From Bombyx mori (lineage: Eukaryota > Arthropoda > Insecta > Lepidoptera > Bombycidae): 64,000 nt of DNA. This document shows, one piece after another, positions 1-10,528 of the stretch (positions are counted from its first letter, which is position 1; every line of letters starts with the position of its first letter). The translations under genes were made by a program, and so were the position numbers. Location of the stretch: positions 5,394,001 to 5,458,000 of the forward strand of contig NC_085124.1 of the NCBI RefSeq assembly GCF_030269925.1, read 5' to 3'. Below the pieces are notes generated by a model, which was not told where the DNA came from, made no database searches, and saw only the letters and a list, made by a program, of their open reading frames with translations.

Positions 1-310
1 TCCTCTGTATGATTTTCGTCAATATTTTATAAAAACTACCTTTAAAAAGGGGTGTTTTTATTTTATAAACACGCCAAACATAACCTTGTAATGTTCTGAA
101 CAATACATATAAAGTGAAAAAGGTTTTGAAATCTAAAAGAGTTGTTTAGTAAAATTTACTTAGTAGAGCTCAAAGCTTTTTGTTATAAGATGGTTACTAG
201 AGCTAATGGGCATCGTTACATGCCAAAAAACATGTCTTGAATCGTGAGATTGAATTTTCTATTCAATTAGAGTAAAGAAAACTTTCGCTTTTGATACGCT
301 ATGCAAATAA
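1..310. other. AT-rich intronic sequence
   Basis: No exon, RNA gene or recognised repeat is visible. It lies in the TMEM151 intron downstream of exon D; the next exon is expected beyond the left edge. Confidence 0.6.
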
Positions 311-553
311 CTTTTTTATATTTTATTGCTTAGATGTGTGGACGAGCTCACAGCCCACCTGGTGTTAAGTGGTTACTGGAGCCCATAGAGATCTACGACG
401 TAAATGCGCCACCCACTTTGAGATATAAGTTCTAAGATCTCGGTACAACGGCTGCCCCACCCTTCAAACTGAAACGCATTACTGCTTCACGGCAGAAATA
501 GGCAGGGTGGTGGTCCCTACCCGCGCGGACTCACAAGAGGTCCTACCACCATA
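311..553 (-). mobile_element. Bm1 SINE, 3' part
   Basis: The sequence starts at the reversed A-tail and AATAAAA..-type end (tttattgcttag on the plus strand) and runs through the Bm1 body to the block gaggtcctaccacc. The tRNA-like head is missing, so the copy is 5'-truncated. Bm1 is the abundant tRNA-derived SINE of Bombyx. Confidence 0.9.
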
Positions 554-595
554 AGTTTGCAATGTTATCGATCAGTCTATCACTATTTATTTGTA

Positions 596-1058
596 ATAGT
601 GGCCCCACAGTAGTCGAGATTCGACTATAATTAATTGAAATTATAAGTTTAAACATTATTATGGTTCTATTGTCAAACACTATTATATTTCGATAATATA
701 ATCACAGTATTCCGCCAAAACTGCACTATAGATCAATAATATTAAAGACAAACAATATTAATATATTTTCTATCCGACCACAGATTTTAAACAATAACAA
801 AAGTTTCCCAATTGACAGTAAACAATGAGTATATTTTTATGTATGTTCTGTGTTAAATACATGGTAGTGTGTGTAATGTTTTCTTTATTGATTTAAAGTA
901 TCTTTTATGCATTATTTTTTAAAAAAAATTAGCATTGTGCACTCCTTCTCTATATTCTCTATAAGTGTGAGAAATTTCATACTCCTCCGTCCGCGCAATT
1001 TACGTAAAAAGGGATACAAAGTTTTTGCTTCACGTTTATATATATATTAATATATAGA
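596..1058 (-). mobile_element. Non-autonomous Helitron (Lep1-like), copy 1
   Basis: Read on the minus strand the element begins TCTATATATTAATA and ends in a hairpin about 15 bases before a CTAG-type terminus (here CTAT). There is no open frame. It is about 460 bp. Copies with the same ends lie at 13051, 58565 and 59528. The 5' TC, 3' hairpin, CTRR end and insertion between A and T without duplication are Helitron hallmarks. This copy begins at base +7 of the intron after exon D. Confidence 0.8.
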
Positions 1059-1064
1059 TGTTAC

Positions 1065-1230
1065 CACTGGCAGCTTCGATGTTGGCGAAAGCGAAACCCT
1101 TGCTGAACCGGACTTTGGTGATGGGCGTCTTGGTGTCCAGCACGAGATTCCTGGAGGCGTCACGTTGTCCACAACAGGCGTGCGCAAATGATGTACTGGC
1201 GCTGTGCGTGTTCACTCTCTCGTAGTACAC
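1065..1230 (-). CDS. TMEM151: TMEM151-like membrane protein, exon D
   Basis: This exon is about 166 bp, phase 0 in and phase 1 out. The acceptor is TTCGTTCGCCAG. The first codons, VYYERVNTHSAS, continue exon C exactly as in the family (TTTQ|VY.ERVNTH). Then come a CG..D.S.....L pattern (CCGQRDASRNLVL) and the core KVRFSKGFAFANIEAAS, matching the family's R.RF.K.F.FA..EAE. The donor is taken as G|GTAACA at 1064-1063; an alternative donor three bases earlier (CCA|GTGG) cannot be excluded. A Helitron begins six bases into the intron. The family continues after this point with a segment around QRARFF, and no exon for it is visible in bases 1-595, so the remaining exons lie outside the window. Confidence 0.92.
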
Positions 1231-1348
1231 CTGGCGAACGAAATGTATCCAGTGGGACTATATATGCAGGGTCCATTATAAACCGATTGGCTTAAAGCAA
1301 AATAAAAAAAACTTACGAAAATCTTTTGTATTCTGTAAAATATATTTT

Positions 1349-1662
1349 TTTATTTTTTATTGCTTAGGTGGATGGATGAGCTCACAGCCCACCTGATGTT
1401 AAGTGGTTACTGGAGCCCATAGACATCTACAACGTAAATGCGCCACCCACCTCGAGATATAAGTTCTAAGGTCTCACTATAGTCACAACGGCTACCCCAC
1501 CCTTCGAACCGAAACGCATTACTGCTTCACGGCGGAAATAGGCGGGGTGGTGGTACCTACCCGTGCGGACTCCCAAGAGGTCCTACCATCAGTGATTACG
1601 CAAATTAGAATTTTGCGGGTTTGGTTTTTATTACACGATGTTATTCCTACACCGTAAAAATC
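1349..1662 (-). mobile_element. Bm1 SINE, most of the body
   Basis: A minus-strand copy from the A-tail through the ggtcctaccatca block and on into the region linking body and tRNA head (ttttgcgggtttgg, then tattacacgatgttatt). The tRNA-like head is lost where a second, oppositely oriented Bm1 fragment starts. Confidence 0.88.
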
Positions 1663-1678
1663 ATTGGTAGCTGGCTTT

Positions 1679-1797
1679 TGGAAGCCGTCGGATAAGACGT
1701 CCAGCATTTAAGTTGTAGATGTCTATGGGCTCCGGTAACCAGTTAACAACAAATGAGCTGTGAGCTCATCCACATATCTAAGCAATAAAATATATCG
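1679..1797 (+). mobile_element. Bm1 SINE fragment with internal deletion
   Basis: Part of the tRNA-like head (ggataagacgtcc) is joined directly to the 3' end of the body (ttgtagatgtctatgggctcc to aagcaataaaa). It sits head to head with the preceding minus-strand copy, forming an inverted pair. Confidence 0.78.
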
Positions 1798-2050
1798 AAT
1801 ACTCGAGGAGAAATTGGAAATCTATTGCGGATTAGGCAAGGCATATAATATCCTTGAGACATTAATCTATATTCGAATACTGTGAGGGTTTGTCGTATCA
1901 ATGTTACCCCGGTGAGAGATACCCTTATTGAAGCAATACAATTAAATAGGCGTAGTGATACGGTCACGAACTATTTGTGAACCGATGTTGAGACAGATAA
2001 TCGAATTCATCAAAATTAAATATGGAATATCTACAAATTGTGAATTTCGA

Positions 2051-2489
2051 AGTCGTCGTGGCCTAAAGGATAAGACGTCCGGTGCATTCGTATCTAGCGA
2101 TGCACCGGTGTTCGAATCCCGCAGGCGGGTACCAATTTTTCTAATGAAATACGTACTTAACAAATGTTCACGATTGACTTCCACGGTGAAGGAATAACAT
2201 CGTGTAATAAAAATCAAGCCGGCAAAATTATAATTTGCGTAATTACTGGTGGTAGGACCTCTTGTGAGTCCGCACGGGTAGGTACCACCGCCCCGCCTAT
2301 TTCTGCCGTGAAGCAGTAACGCGTTTCGGTTTGAAGGGTGGGGCAGCCGTTATAACTATACTGAGACCTTAGAACTTATATCTCAAGGTGTGTGGCGCAT
2401 TTACGCTGTAGATGTCTATGGGCTCCAGTAACCACTTAACACCAGGTGGGCTGTGAGCTCGTCCACACATTTAAGCAATAAAAAAATAA
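2051..2489 (+). mobile_element. Full-length Bm1 SINE with tRNA-like head
   Basis: This is the most complete Bm1 in the window, about 440 bp. The head carries an A box (tggcctaaagga, 2059-2070) and a B box (gtgttcgaatcc, 2108-2119) of the internal RNA polymerase III promoter. The body follows with the tactggtggtaggacctc block, and the 3' end reads aagcaataaaaaaataaaa. It lies between exons D and C of the TMEM151 gene. It is presumably transcribable by Pol III, but mobilisation needs LINE proteins from elsewhere. Confidence 0.93.
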
Positions 2490-2834
2490 AAATGCACCTT
2501 TCTTTGCAAAATCTCAATATTTCTTTAAATTCACGTCCAAAAGAAGGACGGGATTTAAAAAAAGAAAACGGAACTAAATTAATTTTATTATTTAAATCAT
2601 CACGACACTGTATACTATTGCTTGCTCATCTTTGTATCTCAGTTTAAATTCAACATTGAATAAAGATCGCATCGGGAGACCAATTATGAAATTCCAACAC
2701 CTCATCGACCCGAAGAGTTCTTGTTCACCGGCAAATTAATCTTTCAGCCAATTACAGTGCCGTTAAAATAGAAATCAAGTCGAGGCAAAGTTAGAATTTA
2801 AATTCGCATCGAAATTTAGATTTACTCGAAGCTA

Positions 2835-2936
<102 letters not shown>

Positions 2937-2994
2937 TCAAAATGTCTTTCAAATCGATAAAATGTTATCAAACGGTTGGTCACTTTTAAACTGT

Positions 2995-3270
2995 TATAGA
3001 TGATGACCGAGCTTTTGATAACGCCATCTTGTTGTTTCTTAATACGGTTAGTTGCCCTCAATTAAGAAAAATAGTATTATTATTCACCAATAGATGTCGG
3101 AAAGAGTTGATTATTGAAAACACGAATAAAACAACATTTTCTGAAAATAAATCGTAGCTAGATCGATTTATCGCCCCCGAAATCCCCTGTATACTAAATT
3201 TTATGCAAATCGTTGGAGCCGTTTCCGAGATTCAGATTATATATATACAAGAATTGCTCGTTTAAAGGTA
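2995..3270 (+). repeat. Dispersed repeat, copy 1 (matches 35845-36150 inverted)
   Basis: The stretch ending gttggagccgtttccgagat...gaattgctcgtttaaagg is present again in opposite orientation near 36 kb, with substitutions and small indels over about 270 bp. The class was not determined; the AT-rich end resembles ends of short lepidopteran retroposons. Confidence 0.7.
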
Positions 3271-4226
3271 TAAGATTTCTCCGCTGAAAAAAAAATGCGA
3301 ACATATCACCACAGCGGATGGCAAAAAGGTATTTTAAAACTGGTAAAATCGAAAAAACTTTTATCGTGCGATTATGGCCTCATTTTTAAAATAGATAAAT
3401 TTTAATTATTATTTTGGAGACCTAAACAGTATTTCCAATGCTATCATGTCTTTAAAGGTTTCGAATTTTAAATTTAAAAACGCAATTGGAGATGCATGTC
3501 GCATGTATTTCGTAATAATGTCTCACTATGTTTCAACTTGAACGCAGGAACATTCCCATTTTAATTAATGCCCGCGATTCACACCCGCAGGTGGCGGCGC
3601 TATGGAAAAGCTCCCTTCGTGTATGCCGCAAGTATTTGACAAATAATAACAGAAGGGGAATCCCCCGCGATTTAATTGGAAACTCGTAGGGAATTCCATG
3701 AATTTTGTGTGCGAGCTGAAAAATTTGCTTTATAATTTACATTTTTTTGAGAAAGCTTCAGTCAGCTCTTTGTTAAATTATACTAATGTCGTGAAAGTTC
3801 TTAGTTTTGTGCCATATAGACGGACTAGCTCTTTTGAATTTTATATAACGACTATCCCATCTAATAAAGCCGAAACTCATGATCACTTCACGGCAAAAAT
3901 AGCTAGAGCATTGGCACAAACCAGTTTTTTTGTCTACCTATCTGTTTATAGAGTGAAGCAGCTATTTTAGCTTCATCATGGCCAGTGGACGAGCTGAACC
4001 AAATCCAACTCGTGCGAATAAAACAATCGAACACCCAAAATAGCAGTTGAGTTGAATGGCAGTAGCTAGACCTATGAGTTACAACCATACGGCCCAAGTT
4101 GAATATGCGACAATATTCTGTCCAGAACTAATTTCACCAAAGAGTAAGATAGAAATTTCATAATTTAAATGGAATTTGACTTAATGTCGACTTAATTTCG
4201 ATGGCATTCGCGTAGTTATCTGTGTA
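3271..4226. other. Intronic sequence without recognised features
   Basis: AT-rich, with only short unsupported open frames (longest about 90 codons, no recognisable motif). Nothing else is seen. Confidence 0.5.
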
Positions 4227-4252
4227 GTAGTAGTAGTAGTAGTAGTATTTAG
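4227..4252. repeat. (AGT)n microsatellite
   Basis: Eight tandem gta/agt triplets. Confidence 0.9.
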
Positions 4253-4442
4253 TAAACTCAACAGATAACCTAAATAAAATAAAAATAAAACTTTGGTCTG
4301 TGAACTCGGCAACATCTGTAGACCAACTTCTTTGGCAATATAGATCTATTTTTTCTACTTATTGTTGTAGATAATGATTTAGAATAGTTTTAAATTTTCT
4401 TTGTTACATTTTACATAAATAGGCCTTACTTTATTATACATA

Positions 4443-5575
4443 GGCGGCACTGAAAATTTCGGGAATTAACGAAGTGACACAACATTAATATTTAAAAATG
4501 TATTTATTGCTTTTCGAAGTATTCTCCGCGAAATTTGACACATTTTTCCATACGATGGAACCAATCATTGAAGCAACCATTCCATTCGGAAGTTGGGGTC
4601 TCCAAAATGGCCGTTTTGTAGGCGTCCACAGCTTCTTCAGGTGATGAAAATCTCTGTCCACGCAATTTATTCTTTATTTTAGGGAAAGTATAGAAATCAT
4701 TAGGGCTTAGGTCGGGGCTGTACGGCGAATGGTCTAATAATACTATGTTCTCTTGCTCTAAAAACTCTTTTGTTCTGTGCGCGGTGTGAGAACTCGCATT
4801 GTCCACCATTTTTTTGGCAACACTCCGTGAACGAACAATTTTTGTTGGCTTTAACTCATTTTCGAACACCCAAACTCGTGACTGGTTTTTTTGTTTCGGG
4901 TTCGTACGCGTATATCCAGGATTCGTCACCTGATACAATGTTGTATACAGTATTAGAGGATCCTGCGTGGAATCTTTTGAGAGTTCTGACGCACCAAGTA
5001 ACGCGAGCCGCTTTTTGCTCTTCACAGAGCGAATGCGGTATCCATCGGGAAAACAACTTTTTTACACCTAATTGTTCATGCAAGATTATTTGTATTTGAC
5101 TCATGCCAATGTCTAAAGTTGCCTGAATTTCGCGGTATGTCACATGTCGATCTTCCTCAATCAGCTTACGCACAGCATCAACGTTTTCTTGGGTGACTGC
5201 AGTTTTTGGACGACCTTGACGGGGATCATCACTGAGCTTGACACGTCCACGTTGAAACTCAGCAAACCAGCGATAAATTGTGGTTTTGGATGGGGCTTCA
5301 TCACCAAATGCAGAAATCATCCGGTCAACGCACTGTTTTTGTGTTAAACCACTTCGAAAGTCATAATAAATCATCGCTCTTGAATTTTCTCGAGTCAATT
5401 CCATTTTCTCAACGACTAAACAAGTTTGACAAAACCTCGCGACAAGACCGAGAATCTTTTTTTAAATAAATAAATGGTATTCGATTTTTAAAACCAAGGA
5501 GTTTTCAATTAAAAAGATTTTAATATGACAGGAACAATGGAAATATTCCATTCCCGATACTTTTAGTGCAGCCTC
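4443..5575 (-). mobile_element. mariner transposon, defective copy
   Basis: The element is bounded by imperfect terminal inverted repeats (GGCGGCACTGAAAATTTCGGG at the left; right end GGCTGCACTAAAAGTATCGGG in reverse), next to TA dinucleotides. The interior is one minus-strand transposase gene that is broken twice. A second copy of the family begins at 63217. It lies in the intron between exons B and C of the TMEM151 gene. Confidence 0.88.
4504..5404 (-). pseudogene. mariner transposase, frameshifted and internally deleted
   Basis: The N-terminal frame begins MELTRENSRAMIYYDFRSG, holds the paired helix-turn-helix DNA-binding region, and reaches GDESWIYAYEPETK with the first catalytic aspartate. 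A run of seven A instead of six then shifts the frame. The C-terminal frame resumes at SRVWVFENELKPTK and has the motifs DNASSHTAH and SPDLSPNDFY, giving the D34D spacing of true mariners. Compared with the copy near 63.9 kb, about 50 codons between KKMV and DNASSH are missing. The protein cannot be active. Confidence 0.92.
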
Positions 5576-5576
5576 T

Positions 5577-5917
5577 ATAACACTATTATTTAACGGGTTC
5601 TTGCCAAGGGCTTAATAATTCCTGATAATTCGGCGATGTAGCAAACGCAAATGATCATATTAGTGGTATCTATTTAAAACCTTAGATTTTAAGGACTACA
5701 TATTTAAATCTAAAAAACTTCTGATTATAGGTTTCACACCCAGACTTTTCTATTTCAACGTGGACTTTGATTTAATTTGAAAAAATATAATTTTGTATAC
5801 CGAAGAACAGAACTATATTAACAATATTATTTTATTTATCAGTGAAAGATTTATCACGCAAGCTGCTTCTTGAATGTATAGATTCCTGGGATTATAAATT
5901 GGGGTTTCGGGGCGTGA
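5577..5917. other. Sequence between mariner and LINE
   Basis: AT-rich, no gene or recognised repeat seen. Confidence 0.5.
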
Positions 5918-6753
5918 TCACTTTCAAATTCAAATTCAAATTCAAATTCAAATTCAAAATCATTTATTTCAACTTGGATGTCATCAAAAACACACTTGTT
6001 GAATGTCAAAATGTAAAAGAAAATGTTAACTCTACCACCGGTTCCAAAAAAGCCACAGTCCTGAGAAGAACCGGCGAAACAAACTCAGCGGGCTTTTTTA
6101 TGTATTTTCTCAACTATTTTCTTCTTTTTTTTTTTAAACAAGAAAACATATTTACAGTATACAAAAAGACAAGTCAAAAAAATACAATTCAAATAAATAA
6201 TAATAATAATGAAAAATGAAAAGGCCAGGAGCGAACGCCTCATTCCCACGTAGTGCCATCTAGTAAAAAATCCTTAACTTTATAATATGCCTTGTTGCAC
6301 AAACGTTCCTTGACAGTTTTCTTAAATCTATGAACAGGTAGTAGTTGAACGTTTTGTGGGATCTTGTTGAAAAGTTGTACACCCAGCCCCCTGAAAGAGT
6401 TGCTTATTTTCTTAATTCGAGCCGCCGGCAACGCAAGCCTATGTTTGTTCCTAGTGTTCACATTATGCAAATCGCAGACTCTGGGGAATTCTACAATGTT
6501 TTTACGCACGTACAATAAATTTTCAAAAATGTATTGGGACGCTAAAGTTAGAATTTTGATTTCCTTAAACTTGTCCCTCAAGGATTCCCTCGGGTGCATA
6601 TTATAAATAGCACAAATAGCCCTCTTCTGCAGGATGAAAATTGTTTCGACATCGGCAGCATTGCCCCACAGCAAAATGCCATAGGACATAACACTATGAA
6701 AATAACTGAAATAAACTAGACGTGCCGTATCTTCATCAGTATACGTTCGTATT
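5918..6753 (-). mobile_element. 5'-truncated LINE (CR1/Jockey group)
   Basis: The 3' end is a run of (TTTGAA) repeats (5918-5966 on the plus strand as attcaa units), a known tail style for non-LTR elements of this kind. Upstream are the 3' UTR and the C-terminal coding part. The 5' truncation is near 6753. Confidence 0.85.
6240..6750 (-). pseudogene. LINE reverse transcriptase, C-terminal fragment
   Basis: The frame reads TDEDTARLVYFSYFHSVMSY, then GILLWGNAADVETIFILQKRAI, typical of the region just after the reverse transcriptase fingers and thumb in CR1/Jockey-type LINEs. It ends with a basic C-terminus, FRGLGVQLFNKIPQNV..., with stop near 6240. No polymerase active-site motif is included. 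The rest of the protein was lost by 5' truncation. Confidence 0.88.
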
Positions 6754-7137
6754 TTTTTTTACCGCAAACGCTGCAGATTTATATATTGCGCGCTTTATAT
6801 ATTGGATGACGGATACATTTTATGTTAAATGTAAATTTATAGTGAAGAGATTTTAGAACGCGTATCCGATTCTGATGAATTACCAAACGTAATACAGTCG
6901 GATTAAGAGCCGATATTTAACTCATCAAATAAAAGCTATCTAAGTGCTGACTGACAAAAGTAGATGAAATTAATTGTGTTATTCGCGCAAGGGTTTTTTT
7001 ATTTAAGAGTAAAGCTTCTAGGTAAACAAAAGGTATGTTGTCAATGGAGACGGATTCTGTTCTGGACCTCAATGATATTGTTTTCGTTTGTTAACCAAGA
7101 AAATAAAGATGCGGCGACAGAGGGTTCCAAATACCAC
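6754..7137. other. Unassigned sequence
   Basis: AT-rich; no supported feature. Confidence 0.5.
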
Positions 7138-7320
7138 TTATTTATTTATTTATTTATTTAATCAACAATGTTTCAACAGCACTTAACTAGACACAGGGTA
7201 CAGAGGATGTTTTTCACAAACATGAGCCAATTAAAGAAAAACATTATGTTTCCAAAAAATGTTAACATGATTAATGAACACAGGTAGTCCAACTAAGGTA
7301 TAGGTAAGGCAATTAAATAG
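7138..7320 (-). mobile_element. Possible LINE 3' end with (TAAA)n tail
   Basis: On the minus strand a 3' UTR-like stretch ends in several TAAA units (ttta repeats at 7138-7161). This resembles the tails of CR1/Jockey LINEs, but no coding part is seen, so the assignment is tentative. Confidence 0.35.
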
Positions 7321-7856
7321 GTAGATAAATTTTGTCGAATGATAACTTGCAGAATAAGTTTGAATCTGATTGTGTTGTGTCGATGTGTGTAAGTGCGTGT
7401 AAGTGCGTGTGAGTGTATAAAGTGGTTGGTTTACATGGACGCTCAGTATGTGATATGTGACTTCATTCTCATTATAACAGTTAAGAAATTGTAGACGAGA
7501 ATATCGTTGGAGGTGTAGTAGAAGAGTTTGAGTTTCATCGCCGTCTCGCGATAATAACAAAGCCAAGAGCCGTTCTGCTTATTATACTAATCAATTTTGT
7601 AAAAAATGTTCATGTTAAGCTTTGAATTTTTTTTTATTTAAAAAACCACTGACACAGTCGCGACACTTCATGCAAATACACAGGACATCTTGCCCCTTAG
7701 GTATTGAATTTCCATGTCAATATTATCTCCTGGCAGTGGAATCCTCGTTGTGTTGTGATCATGAACTCAAGTAACCCCTTAACATGAAATGACCTAACCC
7801 GATCTGCCTATTATCTTAGCTAATAAATAAATGAATATAAAATATTCCTGACTCAC

Positions 7857-8060
7857 CAAACCCTTGGAGTGGCATTCCTCATTGCATGAACCCTTGCAGA
7901 TACTGCAGCCACGTCAACTCTCTTCGTCAGCTGGATCCTGGCAGTGCTGTGATAGCACTCGACCAAATAGACCAAATATAATAATAATACGAACGCAATA
8001 GGAATGTATGCGTATCCAACGTCGCAGGGTGACTCGCGTACCGTTCGCTTGATGGGGTGC
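7857..8060 (-). CDS. TMEM151: TMEM151-like membrane protein, exon B (second transmembrane helix)
   Basis: This 204-bp exon has acceptor TTTTCTCTCCATCAG and consensus donor GTGAGT, phase 2 in and 2 out. The 67 whole codons contain the family motif SPCDVGYAYIP, a hydrophobic helix IPIAFVLLLYLVYLV, the conserved VEC after it, and then a hydrophilic stretch with RVDVAAVSARV and ATPRVW. In vertebrate TMEM151 the same order is seen (SPC..GY.YIPLAF, YLVECWHC, RVDV, ATP..WW). The final TG joins the first G of exon C to give tryptophan, followed by a second tryptophan, which recreates the family's WWKA motif across the junction. That agreement is strong evidence that the exons belong together. The intron to exon A is about 13.6 kb and holds the Tc1 and RTE elements. 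Confidence 0.95.
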
Positions 8061-8177
8061 CTGATGGAGAGAAAACTAATTTAGACGTAAAATATAATAG
8101 CAATGTTTGTACACTTTTGATCAACACTAGCTATAGCCAAAATTTGGCTGAACTATTATAGATTATACACATTATAG

Positions 8178-8456
8178 GATCGTCGTTGCCTAAAGCATAA
8201 CAGGCTCGCTGTAGTTGTATTGGGCGATGTGTTTACCCTTTGTGTTCAAATCCCGCAAGCAAGTAGTATATTTTCTAAGAAAATGCGTACTTAACACGTG
8301 TTCTTAAACGAGTTTCAAGCTGAAGGAAAAACATTGACTATAAAATCAAACCCGCAATTTTATGGTATTGCATACATAGATATGTACCGGCATACTGCCT
8401 ATTTCTACTGTGAAATAATCATGTATTCTGCTTAAACAATTTTTGGGGGGGCAGTG
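8178..8456 (+). mobile_element. Old, degenerate Bm1 SINE
   Basis: The order tRNA-like head (cgtcgttgcctaaagcataa, ttcaaatcccgcaag), linker (gcgtacttaac, tcaaacccgcaattttat) and body start (gcctatttctactgtgaa) matches Bm1, with many substitutions and a deleted 3' end. Confidence 0.75.
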
Positions 8457-8479
8457 AAGTCGACTCATTCAAAAAATAA

Positions 8480-8849
8480 AAAGATGTGTGGTGTCGTGGG
8501 ACACCGGATAGGAACGAAGTTCCTTATTATAAAAATATTAATTTTATGTTTTATCCGAGGTATAAAGAAAATAAAACTGGAGGTTTCGCAACAACCCATG
8601 GTCATTCGGTAACGTGCGAACTTATTTTGGTACACTTCATTCACTATTGTTTGCATAAGAGTTAGTGTATTGCGCAAACGAACGCTCTGAGATCGTGGTC
8701 AATGAATGATAAAAAATATGTTAGTTTTTGTACGTTATTACGAAGTTAAGTCGTACACTTTGTGCATTACTAATAAAAATATTACGTTACGGACGTTTTT
8801 TTCCCGGTTAGGGTACCCCTCCGCATCGTTCCATAAGGAACTTCGTTCC
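8480..8849 (-). repeat. MITE-like dispersed repeat, copy 1
   Basis: A 370-bp unit shared with 41476-41825 and 54775-55146. Both ends carry the near-palindrome GGAACGAAGTTCCTTAT in inverted orientation, and one side has an extra hairpin sequence gtgtcgtgggacac. Two divergent open frames (about 70 and 50 codons) recur among copies. The family is not one I can name. An R1-clade LINE is inserted 12 bp downstream. Confidence 0.75.
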
Positions 8850-8860
8850 AAAACATTTAT

Positions 8861-8868
8861 AACTAAAC

Positions 8869-8870
<2 letters not shown>
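8861..8870. repeat. Target-site duplication, left side of R1-clade LINE
   Basis: aactaaacgg (extendable by tt) recurs at 10517-10526 on the other side of the LINE. Confidence 0.9.
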
Positions 8871-8901
<31 letters not shown>

Positions 8902-10516
8902 TCAGGAGGAAATCGCCGGACTTCCGCCCTTCACTGGGGATGAAGGGCGGGGCATGTCGGAGTCGAACCGACTAAAACCTCCTGTCTCTCAACAACCAAC
9001 GTCCAAACCTCGCATGAGACAAAACTCATGAAAAGGCAAAAGGGGGGAAAGTGAAGCGTTTAGTGCGGAGCACATCTCTCCCATCACCCTCCCCCTCGGG
9101 ACGCCGGACTGGCGGTCGTCGGCGCCACGACCACCAGCCCTCTCGGTCGGCAGGCTATCCGAAGCCCGCCTAGATGGCGCCGGTTAGAATGGTCTATCCT
9201 ACGGAATACCCCGCTGGGTCAGAACCAGCGTGGGTTGAGGATAGCCGGCCTTCCATCACCCGGATGCTCATGCATAAAACGCGTGCAGAGCAGCTTGCAC
9301 GTCGTCTTCTTAGGCCCCCTTCGCCGGTCCCCAGGCCGACATGTGAGGGGACCCGAAACACTTAGAGGGCCAGGGCTTGGGCGATATCCGCCTCCCTGGC
9401 CCCCGCTCGACGGCGGCGGGCCTGTGCGTCTCTCACGCGCCCCGCCGCCTCCTTCTGCGAGATGGTGCACTCGCAGAAGTCGAGCATCGCCTTCCACGAC
9501 TCGTCGTCACCGAGCATCGATGCCACAACACTCGGCAACGACAAGTCGTTTCCTATTTTTGCGACGAGGACACGGCGCCACCCCTCCCATGCGGGGCAGG
9601 CGACGAGCGTGTGCTCCGCCGTGTCCAAGTCGCAACCACAATGGTGGCACTCTGCCGTCGGCTCGGCTCGGATCCGGTGCAGGAACTCACCGAAGCAACC
9701 ATGCCCAGTGAGCACCTGCGTGAGCCGGAAAGTGAGGCGTCCTCTGTCACGATTCACCCAGTTCACAAGAACCGGGCGAATCGCCTCGACGGTCCTACGA
9801 CCAGCCGAAGGATCGGCCAGCCGTCTAGACCATGACTCCAGTACGGACCGCCGAGATTGGGCCCTCCGCGCTCTGACCACACTGGGGCTGGGACGCGCCA
9901 CGCCCCGTACACGAAGGTCAGCCCGCCACTGATAGTCAGCAGCGAGCGCCTCCGCCTCCAGGACCCAAGGCGGCGTCCCAGCCAGTACACACGCCGCCTC
10001 GAAAGAGATGGTGCGATAACCACGGATGACCCTGACCGCGATGGTGCGTTGCGGCCGTTGCAGCAGCTTCGCTACCCCCACGGCCAGGGACTGGCCCCAC
10101 ACGGGCGCCCCGTATAGGGCCATTGATCGCACCACCCCTGTATAGAGACGGCGCGTCACCTGGTCAGGCCCCCCAACATTGGGAAGGAGCCGGCTTAACG
10201 CGCCGGCCACCCCCAACAAACGAGGGACCAGATTCTGAAAGTGAGCACGGAAGGTCCAACGACTGTCTAGAATGAGGCCGAGGTACTTCAACTGCACCCC
10301 GACCCCGATACGGACGCCTCCAACCACGATATGGGCATCGACAGGTGGCACTCTCCGGGGCCTGTGGAACCACATGGCCTCGGATTTACTGAGCGCCACG
10401 TCGAGGCCCAATCTCCTGATTTTGCCGACGACATGCGCCACCCCAGCCGTAGCAAGACGGGCAGACTCAGCAAAACTCCCCCCCCGGGCCACGACCAACG
10501 TGTCGTCTGCGTAACA
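8871..10516 (-). mobile_element. R1-clade non-LTR retrotransposon, 5'-truncated
   Basis: A GC-rich island in AT-rich DNA, with a 30-base poly(A) tail (T run at 8871-8900) and a 3' UTR of about 460 bp. A perfect 10-bp (12 with tt) target-site duplication flanks it. Only the end of the reverse transcriptase and the C-terminal zinc knuckle are retained. A 3' UTR fragment of the same family is at 22083-22345. The family belongs with R1/TRAS/SART-type elements by its C-terminal organisation; a finer name cannot be given. Confidence 0.93.
9362..10516 (-). pseudogene. R1-clade reverse transcriptase, C-terminal 384 residues
   Basis: The element-derived frame starts at CYADD, so only the active-site motif YADD and what follows remain. 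After it come the thumb region (LKYLGLILDSRW), a connection region (GAPVWGQSL), the conserved AGTPPW..EAEALAADY block, and a zinc knuckle CHHCGCDLDTAEHTLVAC near residues 315-335. The stop is at 9362. The frame is uninterrupted. An apparent start at 10546 adds ten residues that come from host DNA and the target-site duplication. Without the upstream polymerase motifs the protein cannot function. Confidence 0.93.
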
Positions 10517-10526
10517 AACTAAACGG
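10517..10526. repeat. Target-site duplication, right side of R1-clade LINE
   Basis: aactaaacgg, identical to 8861-8870. Confidence 0.9.
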
Positions 10527-10528
10527 TT

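Noticed and set aside
2051..2130. tRNA gene suggested by A and B boxes
   Set aside because: It is the tRNA-like head of Bm1: followed by the SINE body, with no proper acceptor stem or terminator. The same applies to 24160-24235 and 29620-29690.
3698..3970. 90-codon plus frame as a host gene
   Set aside because: No motif, no splice context and AT-rich composition like the surrounding intron.
7927..8127. 66-codon minus frame as a gene
   Set aside because: It is an out-of-frame shadow of exon B; the correct frame is bounded by splice sites rather than start and stop codons.
9174..10522. Many plus-strand frames of 60-158 codons
   Set aside because: They are antisense shadows of the GC-rich R1-clade coding region.
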